From positions 106,802,957-106,866,956 of the forward strand of contig NC_082689.1 in the NCBI RefSeq assembly GCF_949987515.2: DNA of 64,000 nt. Reading direction: 5' to 3'. A model generated the notes under the pieces. The model was not told the origin of the DNA, made no database searches, and worked only from the letters and a program-made list of their open reading frames with translations. The translations under genes and the position numbers were made by a program. The stretch is from Delphinus delphis. Taxonomy: Eukaryota > Chordata > Mammalia > Artiodactyla > Delphinidae. Positions 43,797-55,129 of the stretch are shown here, one piece after another (the stretch's first letter is position 1; every line of letters begins with the position of its first letter).

Positions 43797-43965
43797 CACT
43801 ATGCCATAGTGGCCAGAACGTGTGTTTTGGAGTTCCAGGGTTACAGGTTCAAATCTTGGTTGCACCATTTACTTGTTTGTTGGACCTGGATAAGGAGCCT
43901 TTCTGTGCATCACTTTCTATAAAATATGGATACAAATGAATATACCGTTGTCACTTAATAAATTC
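43797..43965 (+). mobile_element. MIR SINE
   Basis: ACTATGCCATAGTGGCCAGAA, GGTTCAAATCTTGGTTGCACC, GACCTGGATAAGGAGCC and ATAAAATATGGATACAAATGA follow MIR in sense. Confidence 0.8.
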
Positions 43966-44074
43966 ATCTTTGCTTTTTTTTAAATAATGAAAATGTATTT
44001 TTTACTGTGCTTGGAGATGATCTCAGTCCATGTTCAAAATAAAAATCCCAGGAATATCAGTGCCTCCCTAGAAT

Positions 44075-44190
44075 AATTTAACAGTGACAACCATTTGCTG
44101 AGAACATAATGTGTCCAAGACACTGTGCCAAGCTCTGAAATCACAAAGATGAATATCATAAGTGATGGAACCCTCTTTCATATGAGGAAT
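44075..44190 (-). mobile_element. L2 3'-end fragment; followed by MIR-like words
   Basis: CATTTGCTGAGAACATAATGT, CAAGACACTGTGCCAAGCTCT and GATGAATATCATAAGTGATG are reversed L2 end blocks. A short MIR-like piece follows at about 44290-44370. Confidence 0.55.
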
Positions 44191-44504
44191 CCAAGGTGTT
44201 AACTGTCAGGTCTACTGGGTTGTAGGACTAGGCTAGATTTTATTCAGCATTTTCTGAAATAAGAATGTAAACAACTGACACCCACCAAAGGTAGACCATG
44301 GGCCCGGTTCTAAGCATTTCACGTACATTAGTAACTTTATTCCTGATATTTCTGTGGAGTCTGTAATGTGACATACATATGCCATAGTGGGCTGTACTGA
44401 GAATCATGGTCTTCCTGTCACATCAGTGGCTTAGGCCAATCTGTTTTCAATAGAGTGAAACTATTTTTCTATTCTAGATATTTTTAAACATTTGAATCTA
44501 ATAT

Positions 44505-45186
44505 ATCTTTTTATTTTATTTTTTATATTGAAGTATAGTTGGTTTACAATGTTGTGTTAGTTTCAGTTGTACAGCTAAGTGTTTCAGTGATACATATATA
44601 TGTATATGTGTATATATATAGTATGTATTATATATATTATAATTTATATAATATATATATATTCTTTTTCAGATTCTTTTCCTTTATAGATTACAGGATA
44701 TTGAGTATAGTTCCCTGTAGGTCTTTATAGTAGGTCCTTGTTGGTTATCTATCTTAAATATAGTACTGTGTATATGTTACTCCCAAACTCCTAATTTATC
44801 CCTCCCCCACCTTTCCCCTTTGGTAACCAGAAGTGTGTTTCCTATGGCTGTGAGTCTATTTCTGTTCTGTAAATAAGTTCATCTGTATCATTTTTTAGAT
44901 TCCACATTGAAGTGATATCGTATGTTATTTGTCTTTCTCTGTTTGGATTACTTCACTTAGTATGATAATCTCTAAGTCCAACCATATTGCTGCAAATGGT
45001 GTTATTTCATTTTTTTATGGCTGAGTAATATTTCATTGTCTATAGACCACATCTTCTTTATCCATTCACCTGTTGATGGACATTTAGGTTGATTCCATGT
45101 CTTGGCTATTGTAAATAGTCCTGCTATGAACATTGGGGTACACATATCTTTTCTGAATTATACTTTTCTCCTCTGGGTAGTATATC
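44505..45186 (-). mobile_element. L1 3' end
   Basis: TTGAAGTATAGTTGGTTTACA, TA-rich tract at about 44590-44660, AGTAGGTCCTTGTTGGTTATC, then the ORF2 C-terminal region to TTTTCTCCTCTGGGTAG. The next L1 starts directly after it. Confidence 0.85.
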
Positions 45187-45735
45187 ATTTTTTTAAATTG
45201 GGGTATTGTTGCTTTACAATGTGTGTTAGTTTCTGCTGCACAATGAAGTGAATCAGCTATATGTATACATATATCCCCCCCCTCTTGGACGTCCCTCCCC
45301 CCCCATCCCACCCATCTAGGTCATCACAGAACACCGAGGTGAACTCCCTGTGCTATACAGCAGGTTCCCACTAGCTATCTGTTTTACACATGGTAGTGTA
45401 TATGTCAATCCTAACCTCCCAATTCATCCCCCCTCCCCCCTCCATGTCCACACGTCTGTTCTCTGTGTCTGTATTCCAGCCCTGAAAAATAGGTTCATGG
45501 GTAACATTTTTCTAGATTGCATATACATGCATTAATATACGATATTTGTCTTTCTGTTCGGCTTACTTCACTCTGTATGACAGTCTCTAGGTCCATCCAC
45601 GTCTCTTCAAATGACCCAATTTCATTCCCTTTTTATGGCTGAGTAATAGTCCACTGTCTTCTTTATCCATTCATCTGTCAATGGACATCTAGTTTGCTTC
45701 CATGTCCTGGCTATTGTAAGTAGTGTTGCAAAGAT
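45187..45735 (-). mobile_element. Second L1 3' end, different subfamily, abutting the first
   Basis: Starts TTTTTTTAAATTGGGGTATTG, TAGTTTCTGCTGCACAATGAA, CCCACTAGCTATCTGTTTTA: the other 3' UTR type, also seen at 2481, 28604 and 32820. It ends near GCAAAGATGGGTAATATTATC. GGTAGTATATC before and GGTAATATTATC after may be a decayed target duplication. Confidence 0.82.
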
Positions 45736-46189
45736 GGGTAATATTATCTTTTTAAATGATGTTATATGGCAAACAAAACATAAAAACATAAGACAACAAA
45801 CACAAGAAACTTGACTGTTGTGTTTCCTCACAACTGGTTCTAACCAGCTGAAGCTGATAAGAGACAATGGACTTTGAATGATCAATACTGGACCTTGCTG
45901 AAGAGACTTGTCTGAACCAAGAACAAATGGGATTTCTTATAACCCACTGTGTACAGACTTAGGGGCTCATTCCCTTCCTTCAGGCGCTGGATTTCATTAC
46001 TGAGTTGGCACAAACTCCACAACCTCCCCTTTCTAGCCTAAAAAAAAAAAACCACTTCTCCTCCTCAGTGAACTATTTAATGAATTTCTTCACAAATGAG
46101 TGTTCCCTGGCCTAGCAAATAAATAGACTCAGCATTGTAATTTAGGAAAACTAATTGTTTTGTTTTTAAGTTCCAGAAGTTTTTGTTTA
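45736..46189. other. Unassigned intronic sequence
   Basis: Nothing recognised. Confidence 0.4.
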
Positions 46190-46290
46190 TTTTTTAATGT
46201 GTCATGGAGTGAATGAATAATTTGCCTGCTTGTAAATGGTGGGGCTGGGATTGAAAGCCCAGCAGGCTGTCTCTGGAATGCACATATTCC
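46190..46290 (-). mobile_element. MIR SINE fragment
   Basis: TGGTGGGGCTGGGATTGAAAG and CCCAGCAGGCTGTCTCTGG are the reversed MIR B-box side. Confidence 0.6.
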
Positions 46291-46535
46291 TGGCAAATCA
46301 CTATGCTCACCTGCATACAGTCCAATATCAAAACCCAAGCTCTTTTCTGTAGTAAAATCCCAAGCACTTGAACACAGTTTGAAATGATCCTGTAGTTGTA
46401 TGATTTGGCAGAAATATCGGTACAGACCTTAATAAATGAAAAGATATGTATCATTCACTGTAATGCATGGAAATAACATACAGAGACAATTGTTTTCATG
46501 TCCATGGTAAATGCTTAACAGCAAGCTCTCCAAAA

Positions 46536-46540
<5 letters not shown>

Positions 46541-46577
<37 letters not shown>
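46541..46577. repeat. (GT)n microsatellite
   Basis: About 18 uninterrupted TG units. Confidence 0.95.
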
Positions 46578-46579
<2 letters not shown>

Positions 46580-46984
46580 GCTTATTTTAAATTTATTTAT
46601 ATAAAGGATGCATAGCATGCACTTTATACGTAAAAGTAAAAATATATATTACCCTTACATATCACAGAATGTCCTTGTTGATTTTTGCCAAATTTGGCTG
46701 GTCATAGTCAACATATAAAAGTGTAGCTCAACATGAATATTGGTTGATATTTTCATTCATGTTAATGACGAAGCTGAAAGTGAAACAATGAAGACAGATG
46801 TTGAAACTTCACTTGTTTGTCAATGATGGGAGCAAGTTTTTTGATGAATCAGAGAATAGTTTTCAAATAGTAGAATATTTCATCAATTTTTATGTTATTT
46901 ACATGTAATAGATACAGTATGACATACTTTAAACTTTAATCTGTATGATTGCATTTTCTCCAATAATTTCTTTTGGCCAAGATT

Positions 46985-47069
46985 TTTAAAATTTAATTTA
47001 ATCTTTTATTGAAGTATAGTTGATTTACAATGTTGTGTTAGTTTCAGGTGAACAGCACAGTGATTCAGA

Positions 47070-47116
<47 letters not shown>

Positions 47117-47532
47117 TATATGTATACGTATATGTATATATATATATATTCTTTTTCAGATTCTTTTCCCTTATAACTTATTACAAAGTATTGAGTATAA
47201 TTCCCTGTGCTATACAGTAGGTTCTTGTTGATTATCTATTTTATATATAAATAATAGTATGTATCTGTTAATCCCAAACTCCAAATTTATCCCTACCCCC
47301 CTGCTTCTTTTGTAGCCATAAGTTTGTTTTCTGTGTCTGTGAGTTTATATCTGTTTTGTAAGTAAGTTAATTTATATCTTTTCTTTTGATTCCAGATATA
47401 AGTGAAATCATACGATATTTGTCTTTCTCTTTCTGACTTACTTCACTTAGTATTAGATAATCTCTAGGTCCTTCCATGTTGCAGCAAATGGCATTATTTC
47501 ATTCTTTTCTAAGGCTGAGTAATATTCTATTG

Positions 47533-47586
<54 letters not shown>

Positions 47587-47705
47587 ACATCTTCTTTATC
47601 CATTCATCTGTTGATGGACACTTGGGTTGCTTCCATGTCCTGGCTATTTTAAACAGTGCTGCTATGAACATTGGGGTGCATGTACCTTTTCGAATTAGAG
47701 TTTTC
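46985..47705 (-). mobile_element. L1 3' end with two TA microsatellites
   Basis: TTATTGAAGTATAGTTGATTT, (TA)n at about 47072-47145, TCCCTGTGCTATACAGTAGG, a second (TA)n at 47534-47583 next to CTATTG, then the ORF2 C-terminus (coding [18 protein letters not shown] on the minus strand) to TTAGAGTTTTCTCTC. Confidence 0.88.
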
Positions 47706-48524
47706 TCTCTCCAATACTTTCTAAAATTTAGACAGTCAGTGAAACAATAAACCAAGCCCTGATGTGTGGTGCTGTCAATCACTGTGGTGTGAATACACTC
47801 ACTATGGCTGATTGTATGCTCTCCACGTGACACCACTGAAGGCGGAGTTGGTATAAGACCTATGGTATTCATGTCACACACTTACAATAGACAGAATAAC
47901 CTCAAGAACACAGATAGTTGTGAAATGCAGTAAAATAATTGACAAATCAGTAGTTTTGAGTATTCGTTTTATTTTTTGTATGATTAATTCATTGTAACTT
48001 CATATAATTTAGTTTTTAGTGTTGATTATACTTCACAACCATCTCACAAAATTTCTGAGCTGTTAGCAGTCTGCTCTCTTGAGCCAGGACAAGCTGACTG
48101 CAGAACCCCTCTGGGTGTACCTGAAGAATTTGGATAAGGGAAAATACAATCTCAGTTGTGAGTTAGACTTTAAAATACGCACATGAATTATCAGACATTT
48201 TCCAATCATCTCAAAGAGATTAAACTTCTCCCAAACCAAGTAGGATATAAAGCATATGGAAAGAAATGATGTGTTACTCAGAAAGAGGCTGTTCAACCTA
48301 GGAACGAGAAATCCACAGTAGGTCCAGATAGAGGGAGTTTGGCCTAACACACTATGAATGATAATGTTTTGATCTCAAGGCTGTCCTTGCAGAGCAGATG
48401 GAGAGAAGCTTTTACCTTCAGTTGTTTTCTGGGTGAGCATTCCAGGGGAGTGAAGAGTGCTGGTACTGTTGTAGGTTCTTTGTATAGTATAGGTTTCTGC
48501 TTTTCATTGTTAAAGCAAATTTCC
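47706..48524. other. Unassigned intronic sequence
   Basis: Nothing recognised. Confidence 0.4.
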
Positions 48525-48617
48525 TAGGTAAAAGGATTGCTCCCATTTTTAAAATGATGAAACTGAGGATGAAGTTAAGTAATTTGCTCAAAATCACTTA
48601 TCTGTTAATAAGTAAAG
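48525..48617 (-). mobile_element. MIR SINE fragment
   Basis: GATGAAACTGAGGATGAAGTT, AAGTAATTTGCTCAAAATCAC and TCTGTTAATAAGTAAAGCC are reversed MIR. The L1 that follows is inserted here. Confidence 0.7.
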
Positions 48618-48882
48618 CCAAATGTCCATCGACACATGAATGAATGAAGATGCTGTATGTGTGTGTATATATATTTGTATATATATATATACACATATAC
48701 ATATATGCAATGGAATATTACCCAGACGTAAAGAAGAATGAAACAATGCCATTTGCAGCAACATGGGTGGACCTAGACATTATCATACCAAGTGAAGTCA
48801 GTTAGACAAAGACAAATATCAGATATCACTTATATATGGAACATAAAATAATGATACAAATTTATCATTTGTTTAATGATAC

Positions 48883-48932
<50 letters not shown>

Positions 48933-49009
48933 ATCATTTTGCTGTATACCTGAAACTAACACAGCATTGTAAATCAACTATACTCCAATATAAAATAAAA
49001 ATTAAAAAA
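48618..49009 (+). mobile_element. L1 3' end, sense
   Basis: AAATGTCCATCGACACATGA, GCAATGGAATATTACCCAGAC, a long (TA)n at 48890-48926, CTGAATCATTTTGCTGTATAC and CCAATATAAAATAAAAATT. AAGTAAAGCCA before and AAGCAAAGCCA after are a target duplication with one difference. Confidence 0.85.
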
Positions 49010-50139
49010 TAAAGAAGCAAAGCCACAATGTGAATTTGGGGCAGGGGGGAACTCTAGAACCTCCATTCTTTTATCCTAAAGATTTGGATAGAACAAAAAT
49101 ACTTAGCATCCCACCAGATGGTGAATACATGTCTTGCTATCACTAGGGCCTGTTCAGATGGTCCAGAGAAAAATGGTCAGAAAGATTCCTATTAAAAGGG
49201 AAGAAAAGTTATCAGTAGAAAGTTTGGTATATTTAGGAGCATTTCCTATTGAGGTTCTGGTTTGAAGAGAAGGATTTGATAAGCTCTTTGCTTTTTTCGC
49301 CCCCAGATAAGGATTCCAGATGAGTCCAAGAAGCAGGAAATTATGGATTAATACCCCTGTTCTCACCTCTTTGTCTTGCACTTTCTTAGAATTTCGATTC
49401 AAATTAAATAAACAGGTTTGGAATCTTTTCTGTCCTAGAGACATAATTCTTTTAAATTCCAATCTCATCTTAAATTCACTTACCTTTTTTTTCCTCCTGC
49501 CTCTCAGTGAAAAGTCGTCTTTAAATGGCCGTTAAAAAAGCTAATTTCTCCCTGGCATTTGTTAACTCTGCCTAACCTCTCGAGGTACTCTATCCTGGTC
49601 TAAGTCATTGAGTTGGTTGTTCTTGAAAGGGACAGGGAAGTTGAGTTCATTAAAAAATTCTCTAAAATATTTCCTTGATCCCTAAATCAATGAACTCAGG
49701 AAGACATCCATGGCTCAGGTAGACCTGTGGTCAGTACATTCGACATTTGAAGCATCGTAAATGAGAGTCAAGAAGTGACATTCTTCAATGCTCAGACCTA
49801 CTCAGATCCCTGACAGCATCACATCTTTAAACACAAACATACACACACACACACACACACATACACACACACACATTTTTCTTTTAATTTACAAATTAAG
49901 ACTTGGTTCTAAAAAAGTAAGATTTTGTTCTTGATATAGCTAAGTTCATCATTTATGAATTGAGTCTTTCCTTCCTCTATTTAAATTCATGAAATTTTAG
50001 AACTTTGTGAGAAAGTAAATTTTGTTCCTTTCAACTATGTCTTTGCATGAGCAAATCACATCTCAGGAGGGTTGAAGAATCTAAGCCTCAGAGCCATGCA
50101 TCTACTCAGTAGTGGGTGTGCTTATTCAACTCAGATGCC
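49010..50139. other. Unassigned sequence with a (CA)n run
   Basis: A CA microsatellite lies at 49838-49876. The rest shows no recognised family, and short open frames at 49154-49535 have no domain. Confidence 0.45.
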
Positions 50140-50880
50140 TTGTTTTTTTTAAGAGTATTTTTTCTGAAACAGCTTTAGGTTTATAGCAAAACTGAGAGGA
50201 AAGTACAAATATTTCCTTAATACCTCCTGCCCCACACATTCAGGAATCATACAGTATGTAGCGTTTTCAGATTGACCTCTTTTATTTGGTAATATGCACT
50301 TAAGTTTCCACCATGTCTTTTCATGACTTGGTAGGACATTTCTTTTCGGTGCTGAATAGTATTCTACTTTTATGGATGTATCACAGTTTGTTTACCCATT
50401 CACCTAATGAAGGACATCTTGGTTGCTTCCAAGTTTAGGCAATTATGAATACATGATTTTTTAATAGTCTTTATTTTTTAGCATAGTTTTAGATTTTCAG
50501 AAAAAACATTGAGAAGATTAAAATGGGGAGTTCCCGTATACCCTGTATTCAGTTTCCCCTATTATTAATATCCTATATTAGCATGCTACATTTGGTATGA
50601 ACCCATATTGATACATTGTCATTAACAAAAGTCCATAGTTTATTTAGATTTCCTTAGTTTCTACCTAATGTCTTTTGCTTCAGGGTCCCATCCAGAATCC
50701 CATGTTACATTTACTTGTCATGCTTCCTTAAGGTTCCTCTTATCTGTGACAGTTTCTCAGACGTTCCTTGGTTTTGATGACCTTGACGGTTCTGAGAAAT
50801 ACTGGTCAGGTATTTTGTAGGCTGGATGCCCTGATTTTGAATCCAATGTTATCTCTCCATTTATTCAATACTGACTTTTT
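50140..50880 (-). mobile_element. Ancient L1 3' UTRs (L1MA/MB-type), two successive pieces
   Basis: 50140-50453 has CAGCTTTAGGTTTATAGCAAA, ACTGAGAGGAAAGTACAAAT and ACACATTCAGGAATCATACA. 50454-50880 begins again with the same type of start (TTTTTTAGCATAGTTTTAGAT, GAGTTCCCGTATACCCTG). Two tail-to-head copies or a duplication of an old L1 3' end. Confidence 0.65.
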
Positions 50881-50989
50881 TTTTTCTGGCAACTTCAGTG
50901 AGGCTTAAGTAAGCAAAGTTAATGAGTAATTTGATGGATAGATCTGAAAAGCCTTCTTTCAATTAAAAAAAAGACAAAGCCCTCCCTTA

Positions 50990-51036
50990 ATTAAAAGAAG
51001 AAGGAGGAGGAGAAGAAGAAGGAGAAGAAAGAAAAG
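50990..51036. repeat. Purine-rich GAA/GGA tract
   Basis: AAGAAGAAGGAGGAGGAGAAG and repeats, low complexity. Confidence 0.85.
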
Positions 51037-51284
51037 CCATATCCTTCCAGAAACCTGGCGTAAGGCCTGCACATCCTCAACAGTGAGTCCTTCATCTGGG
51101 AGTGACCTCTGGAAGTGCTGAGGCTCAGGGTCTGGCCATCCTCACTCCATCAGGGGCCTTTCCCTCTGAGGATGTCCTGTTCCCCAAGCCATCATTCAGC
51201 CAGTATGAGACACCCACCTTTTCCTATGGATGGACATCTCCTCTCTCCTGTTGTTTCTGTGTCTGCCCTCCCAGTGTTACCAGT

Positions 51285-51470
51285 GGACCATTCTGCAATG
51301 GTGGAAATGTTCTATCCTGCCGTGTCCAACATTGTAGCCATCAGCTACATGTGGCTATTGATTCCTTAAAATATGGTTAGTGCCAAAGACGGACTGAATA
51401 TTTCATTTTAATTAATTTACATTGAAATTTAGATAGTCCCTCATGGCTATGAGTTGCAATATTGGAGAAA
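51285..51470 (+). mobile_element. Non-autonomous hAT-like DNA transposon
   Basis: GTCCAACATTGTAGCCATCAG, CTACATGTGGCTATTGATTCC, ATTTCATTTTAATTAATTTAC and GAGTTGCAATATTGGAGAA. Same family as 36655-36865. Confidence 0.6.
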
Positions 51471-51704
51471 AACCAGTAAGGAAATTGTTTTAAGCAGCTT
51501 GTGCTTTCTTCCTTGTGATGCCATCACTCCTCAGACTGGGAGCATGGAGGCATTGTCATCAGCTTAGAACAGCGAGGGAAAGATAAATACAATTTGGTAT
51601 CTCAATAAACCATCCTGACACCGATATATTCTCTTCCATTCTAATGTGATTTGGCTGTAGTGCCGACCTACAGAGGAGGTCAGATTAGTAACAGAAGCAA
51701 CATT

Positions 51705-52042
51705 TGAAGCACCATGGATAGACCTAGAGATTCTCATATTAAGTGAAGTAAGTCAGAAAGAGAGAGACAAATACCATATGACATCCCTTATACGTGGAAT
51801 CTAAAATACAACACAAATGAACTTATCTAAGAAACAGAAACAGACTCACAGACATAGAGAACAGATTTGTGGTTGCCAAGGAGAAGGGGGGTGGGGGAGG
51901 GATGGATTGGGAGTTTGGGATTAGCAGATGCAAACGAGTATATATAGGATGGATAAATGACAAGGTCCTACTGTTTAGCACAGGGAACTCTATTCAATAT
52001 CCCGTGATAAACCTTGATGGAAAAGCATATGAAAAAGAATAT

Positions 52043-52093
<51 letters not shown>

Positions 52094-52172
52094 ACTGAAT
52101 CTCTTTGCTGTACAGCAGAAATTAACACAACATTGTAAATGAACTATACTTCAATAAAATATTAAATTAAAA
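51705..52172 (+). mobile_element. L1 3' end, sense
   Basis: GGATAGACCTAGAGATTCTC, the GAGAACAGATTTGTGGTTGCC block, (GT)n at 52046-52087, CTTTGCTGTACAGCAGAAATT and TTCAATAAAATATTAAATTA. AGTAACAGAAGCAACATT before and AGTAGAAACAACATT after look like a partly decayed target duplication. Confidence 0.87.
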
Positions 52173-52459
52173 TAGTAGAAACAACATTGGCAGGCTCTTT
52201 CCAGGCCACATGCTGCCTTCCTTTCCCACCCACCAGAAGCCTGGCTGGAGAGACAGAGAGCTTCTGGACATTCAAAGGTGGGTTCAGTCATCTTCAGAAT
52301 CACTTCACTCAACAGAGTCAAGTAGCAGGCTGTCTGTGAATGGGATTCCTCAGATCCCACAGGCTGTGCCAGATATGCCAGCCACCCAGCCTCCTTGGCT
52401 CACTCACCAGATCCTCTCTTCTGATGTCTCATTGCTTCTTCAAACACTTGGTGATAAAC

Positions 52460-52640
52460 CATATGTATGCCACATCTTCTTAATCCAATCTTTAGTTGAT
52501 GGACATTTAGGTTGTTTCCATGTCTTGGCTATTGTAAATAGTACTGCTATGAACATTGGGGTGCATGTATCTTTTCAAATTAGTGTGTTTGTTTTTTCTG
52601 GATATATGCCCAGGAGTGGAATTGCTGGATCACATGGTAG
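52460..52640 (-). mobile_element. Isolated L1 ORF2 C-terminal fragment
   Basis: ATGCCACATCTTCTTAATCCA, GATGGACATTTAGGTTGTTTC, ACATTGGGGTGCATGTATC and GTGGAATTGCTGGATCACATG. Neither an A-tail nor a 3' UTR adjoins it, so it is a broken piece. Confidence 0.8.
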
Positions 52641-53689
52641 GGTTGATAGTTCAAATCTCACTAGGACCTGTTGTGTATTCCTAGCATGTCAGGATGGCAC
52701 GTGGTCTGAGGTGCCAGACTCAAGCTTCTGCTTCCTAAATTTTAATACTCCTTTTTCTCACCACCCACAAAGGCATTAATCCATTAAACACTAAGGGAAA
52801 AAGGAAAGCAACAACAACAAAACCAAATTGTTCTCCTCCAAATGAGGATATTTAGATGAGGATTTCAGATTCGTAGATCTGAATTGAAGGGGTCCAATCA
52901 GTTGTCATAAGAACTACATTTAGCATGAACACGTGTGTCCTTCAGATCATATCAGATTCAGAATAATGACACCCTTCTGTGGGCCTATTAGCAATGCCTT
53001 CTCTTTTGCTGGTGGTGGACTTCTCAGGTGAAAAGAACAATTATTGCCACCCTCAAATTTGCTTGTACTCCAACTGCTAAGGTAATAGCTTAGGGAGGTG
53101 CACTTTTTTTTTAAAGGTCTTTGTGAGAGGGAAGTTATCTCCTCTAGTGCCTTATTTTATGTCCCTGAATTTAATAGTGCCAATTCCATGGCCATTGAGT
53201 TTACCTGCTTTATTTGCTGTAAAGAGAAAGTTCAGCAGAATTTCAGAAGGGGCTGGAGAATTGCATGTCAAACAACGTCTGCCCTATATCAATTTTGCAC
53301 CGCCCTGGGGAAAGAGAATCGAAAGGAAATTTCCCATTACATTAAAGCAGCTATTAAAATGCAACTGAATTTAAGATGATTGGCAAAAGAATGGGATACA
53401 GCATTAAAGAGTGTTGGGGGCACAGTTCAAGGATTTATTTGCCCCTTTCCTTCATTCTCTCTTCCTGATTTTGTCATTTACTTCAGAGCACTATTTTAAG
53501 ACCAATCTGAACTTTTAAACTACCATCTGATGTGCTAATTTTGACATACAAAGAGGAACAGATGTTTACATTATCATGTTAAATTTGCCAGCTGTTCTTA
53601 TGTCAGAATACACATCTATACATGTTATTTAAAAGTAAAACAAAGCTTTTACAACTCTTTCCTCTCAAATATCCATATAAATGACACTT
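52641..53689. other. Unassigned intronic sequence
   Basis: No family recognised. Two overlapping open frames at 53098-53379 are noted but have no recognisable domain. Confidence 0.4.
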
Positions 53690-53735
53690 TCCTTCCTTCC
53701 TTTCTATCTTCCTTTCTTTCTTTCTCTTTTCTTTG
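53690..53735. repeat. CTTT/CTTC pyrimidine microsatellite
   Basis: TTCCTTCCTTCCTTTC followed by CTTTCTTTCTTTC, interrupted. Confidence 0.88.
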
Positions 53736-54535
53736 GAAAAAATCAAGGTTTCTTGGAACAATGTTTGCTATTTCTGGATGTATCATAGATCAGGGCCCGA
53801 TGGTGTCAGCCAAGTTAGTGAATGCCATTCTCTTATTGTTCACAGGACAATATTGAGTTTAAGGAATTTGTCCAAGATTTAGGTTTGAGTTTTTAAGGTT
53901 CCATCCACAGCTGTGAAAGGCTGAATACATCCTTGTAGGTAAATGTGCATGAATTTTGATAGCTGTCACCGTACAATAACATTGCCTCTTGGGACATTTT
54001 TTTTTCTGGTTGTGATACACAAGCCAGAAGAGCAAGGGTTACCTTTATTAAATTGCTTTAGTTCTGTGTTCTTTACTAAGATAATAACATGAAGGATTTC
54101 AGTTTTCACCCAAGAAATGCATTGAAATACTTGATTCACAGGGGCAGAACTGGTGGCCCCAGATCTAGCTCAAGGATTGCACATTGAGTTATTCCCCCAG
54201 GGGACCCTCTTTTTTTGTTTGTTTCCTGGAAAAGTAGAAGACCCACATTGAAAAGATCAATAATGCCCAAGTAAAGTTTTTTTAATTTTTCAGTTTTTTT
54301 CCTGGTTTCCTCAAAGCATGAAACAAACATAACTAGGGAGTGTTTGGACATTATGTATGAACTCATTGTATCATTATTCCAGGAACATGCCAGGAGCAAA
54401 ATCTGTTTTCTTAAGCCCATCCATTGGAAGGATACGTAGAATACTGTACAGTCCTTAAATGTGTTGATAGAGAATGATTTTCATATCATGGGGAAGTAAT
54501 TTTAAAGTATCATTAATTGATAGGACAGAGCGTTC
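53736..54535. other. Unassigned intronic sequence
   Basis: Nothing recognised. Confidence 0.4.
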
Positions 54536-55010
54536 CTGGTGAATTTAAGGTTCTTGCTTTGTTGCAAATAATTCAGGATGAAGTGATAAGTAAGAAGTGA
54601 ATTTATTTAGAGAGAAACACACTCCACAGACAGAGTGTGGACTACCTGAGAAGGTGAGAGAGTGCCTTGAAATATGGCGTGGTTAGTTTTTATGGGCTGG
54701 ATAATTTCATAGGCTAATGAGTAGGAGGATTATTCCAATTATATGGGGGAAGGGGCGGAGATTTCCAGGAACTGGGCCACTGCCCACTTCTTGGCCTTTT
54801 ATGGTTGGCCTCAGAGCTGTCATGGCTCCTGTGGGTATGTTATTTAGATGCTAATGTATTGCAGTGAGCGTATAATGAGGCTCAAAGTCTACTGGAAGTC
54901 ATATCTTCTGCCATCTTGAACCTAGTTGGTTTTAACCAGTTTTTGTCATGTCCTATGGTTCTGTCATTCTTTTAAAGGTTGTGCCCTGCCCCTTTCCCTC
55001 CTGTTTCAAG
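54536..55010 (-). mobile_element. Solo LTR of an endogenous retrovirus, antisense to the gene
   Basis: Read on the minus strand from about 55010 it starts TGAAACAGGAGGG, contains GTTCAAGATGGCAG, a TATA-like CCCATAAAAAC and an AATAAA signal (CTCTAAATAAATTC), and ends near 54536 at ACCTTAAATTCACC. U3-R-U5 order is therefore readable. The family resembles an LTR common in Cetartiodactyla; its name and class are not recalled. No gag, pol or env sequence adjoins it, so it is the product of LTR-LTR recombination. Confidence 0.7.
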
Positions 55011-55129
55011 AGTATCTCTAATATGTTTAATGTTTTATCAAACCATTATAAATTGTTCTTAGATGTGCAAACGTAGAAAAAAGTCAGGAGGAAAAATACC
55101 AGAATGTTTGCAGTTGTCTTCTAGTTGCA

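Noticed and set aside
53098..53379. Two overlapping open frames on the plus strand
   Set aside because: Different frames of the same bases, no domain, no start context or splice sites that would favour either.
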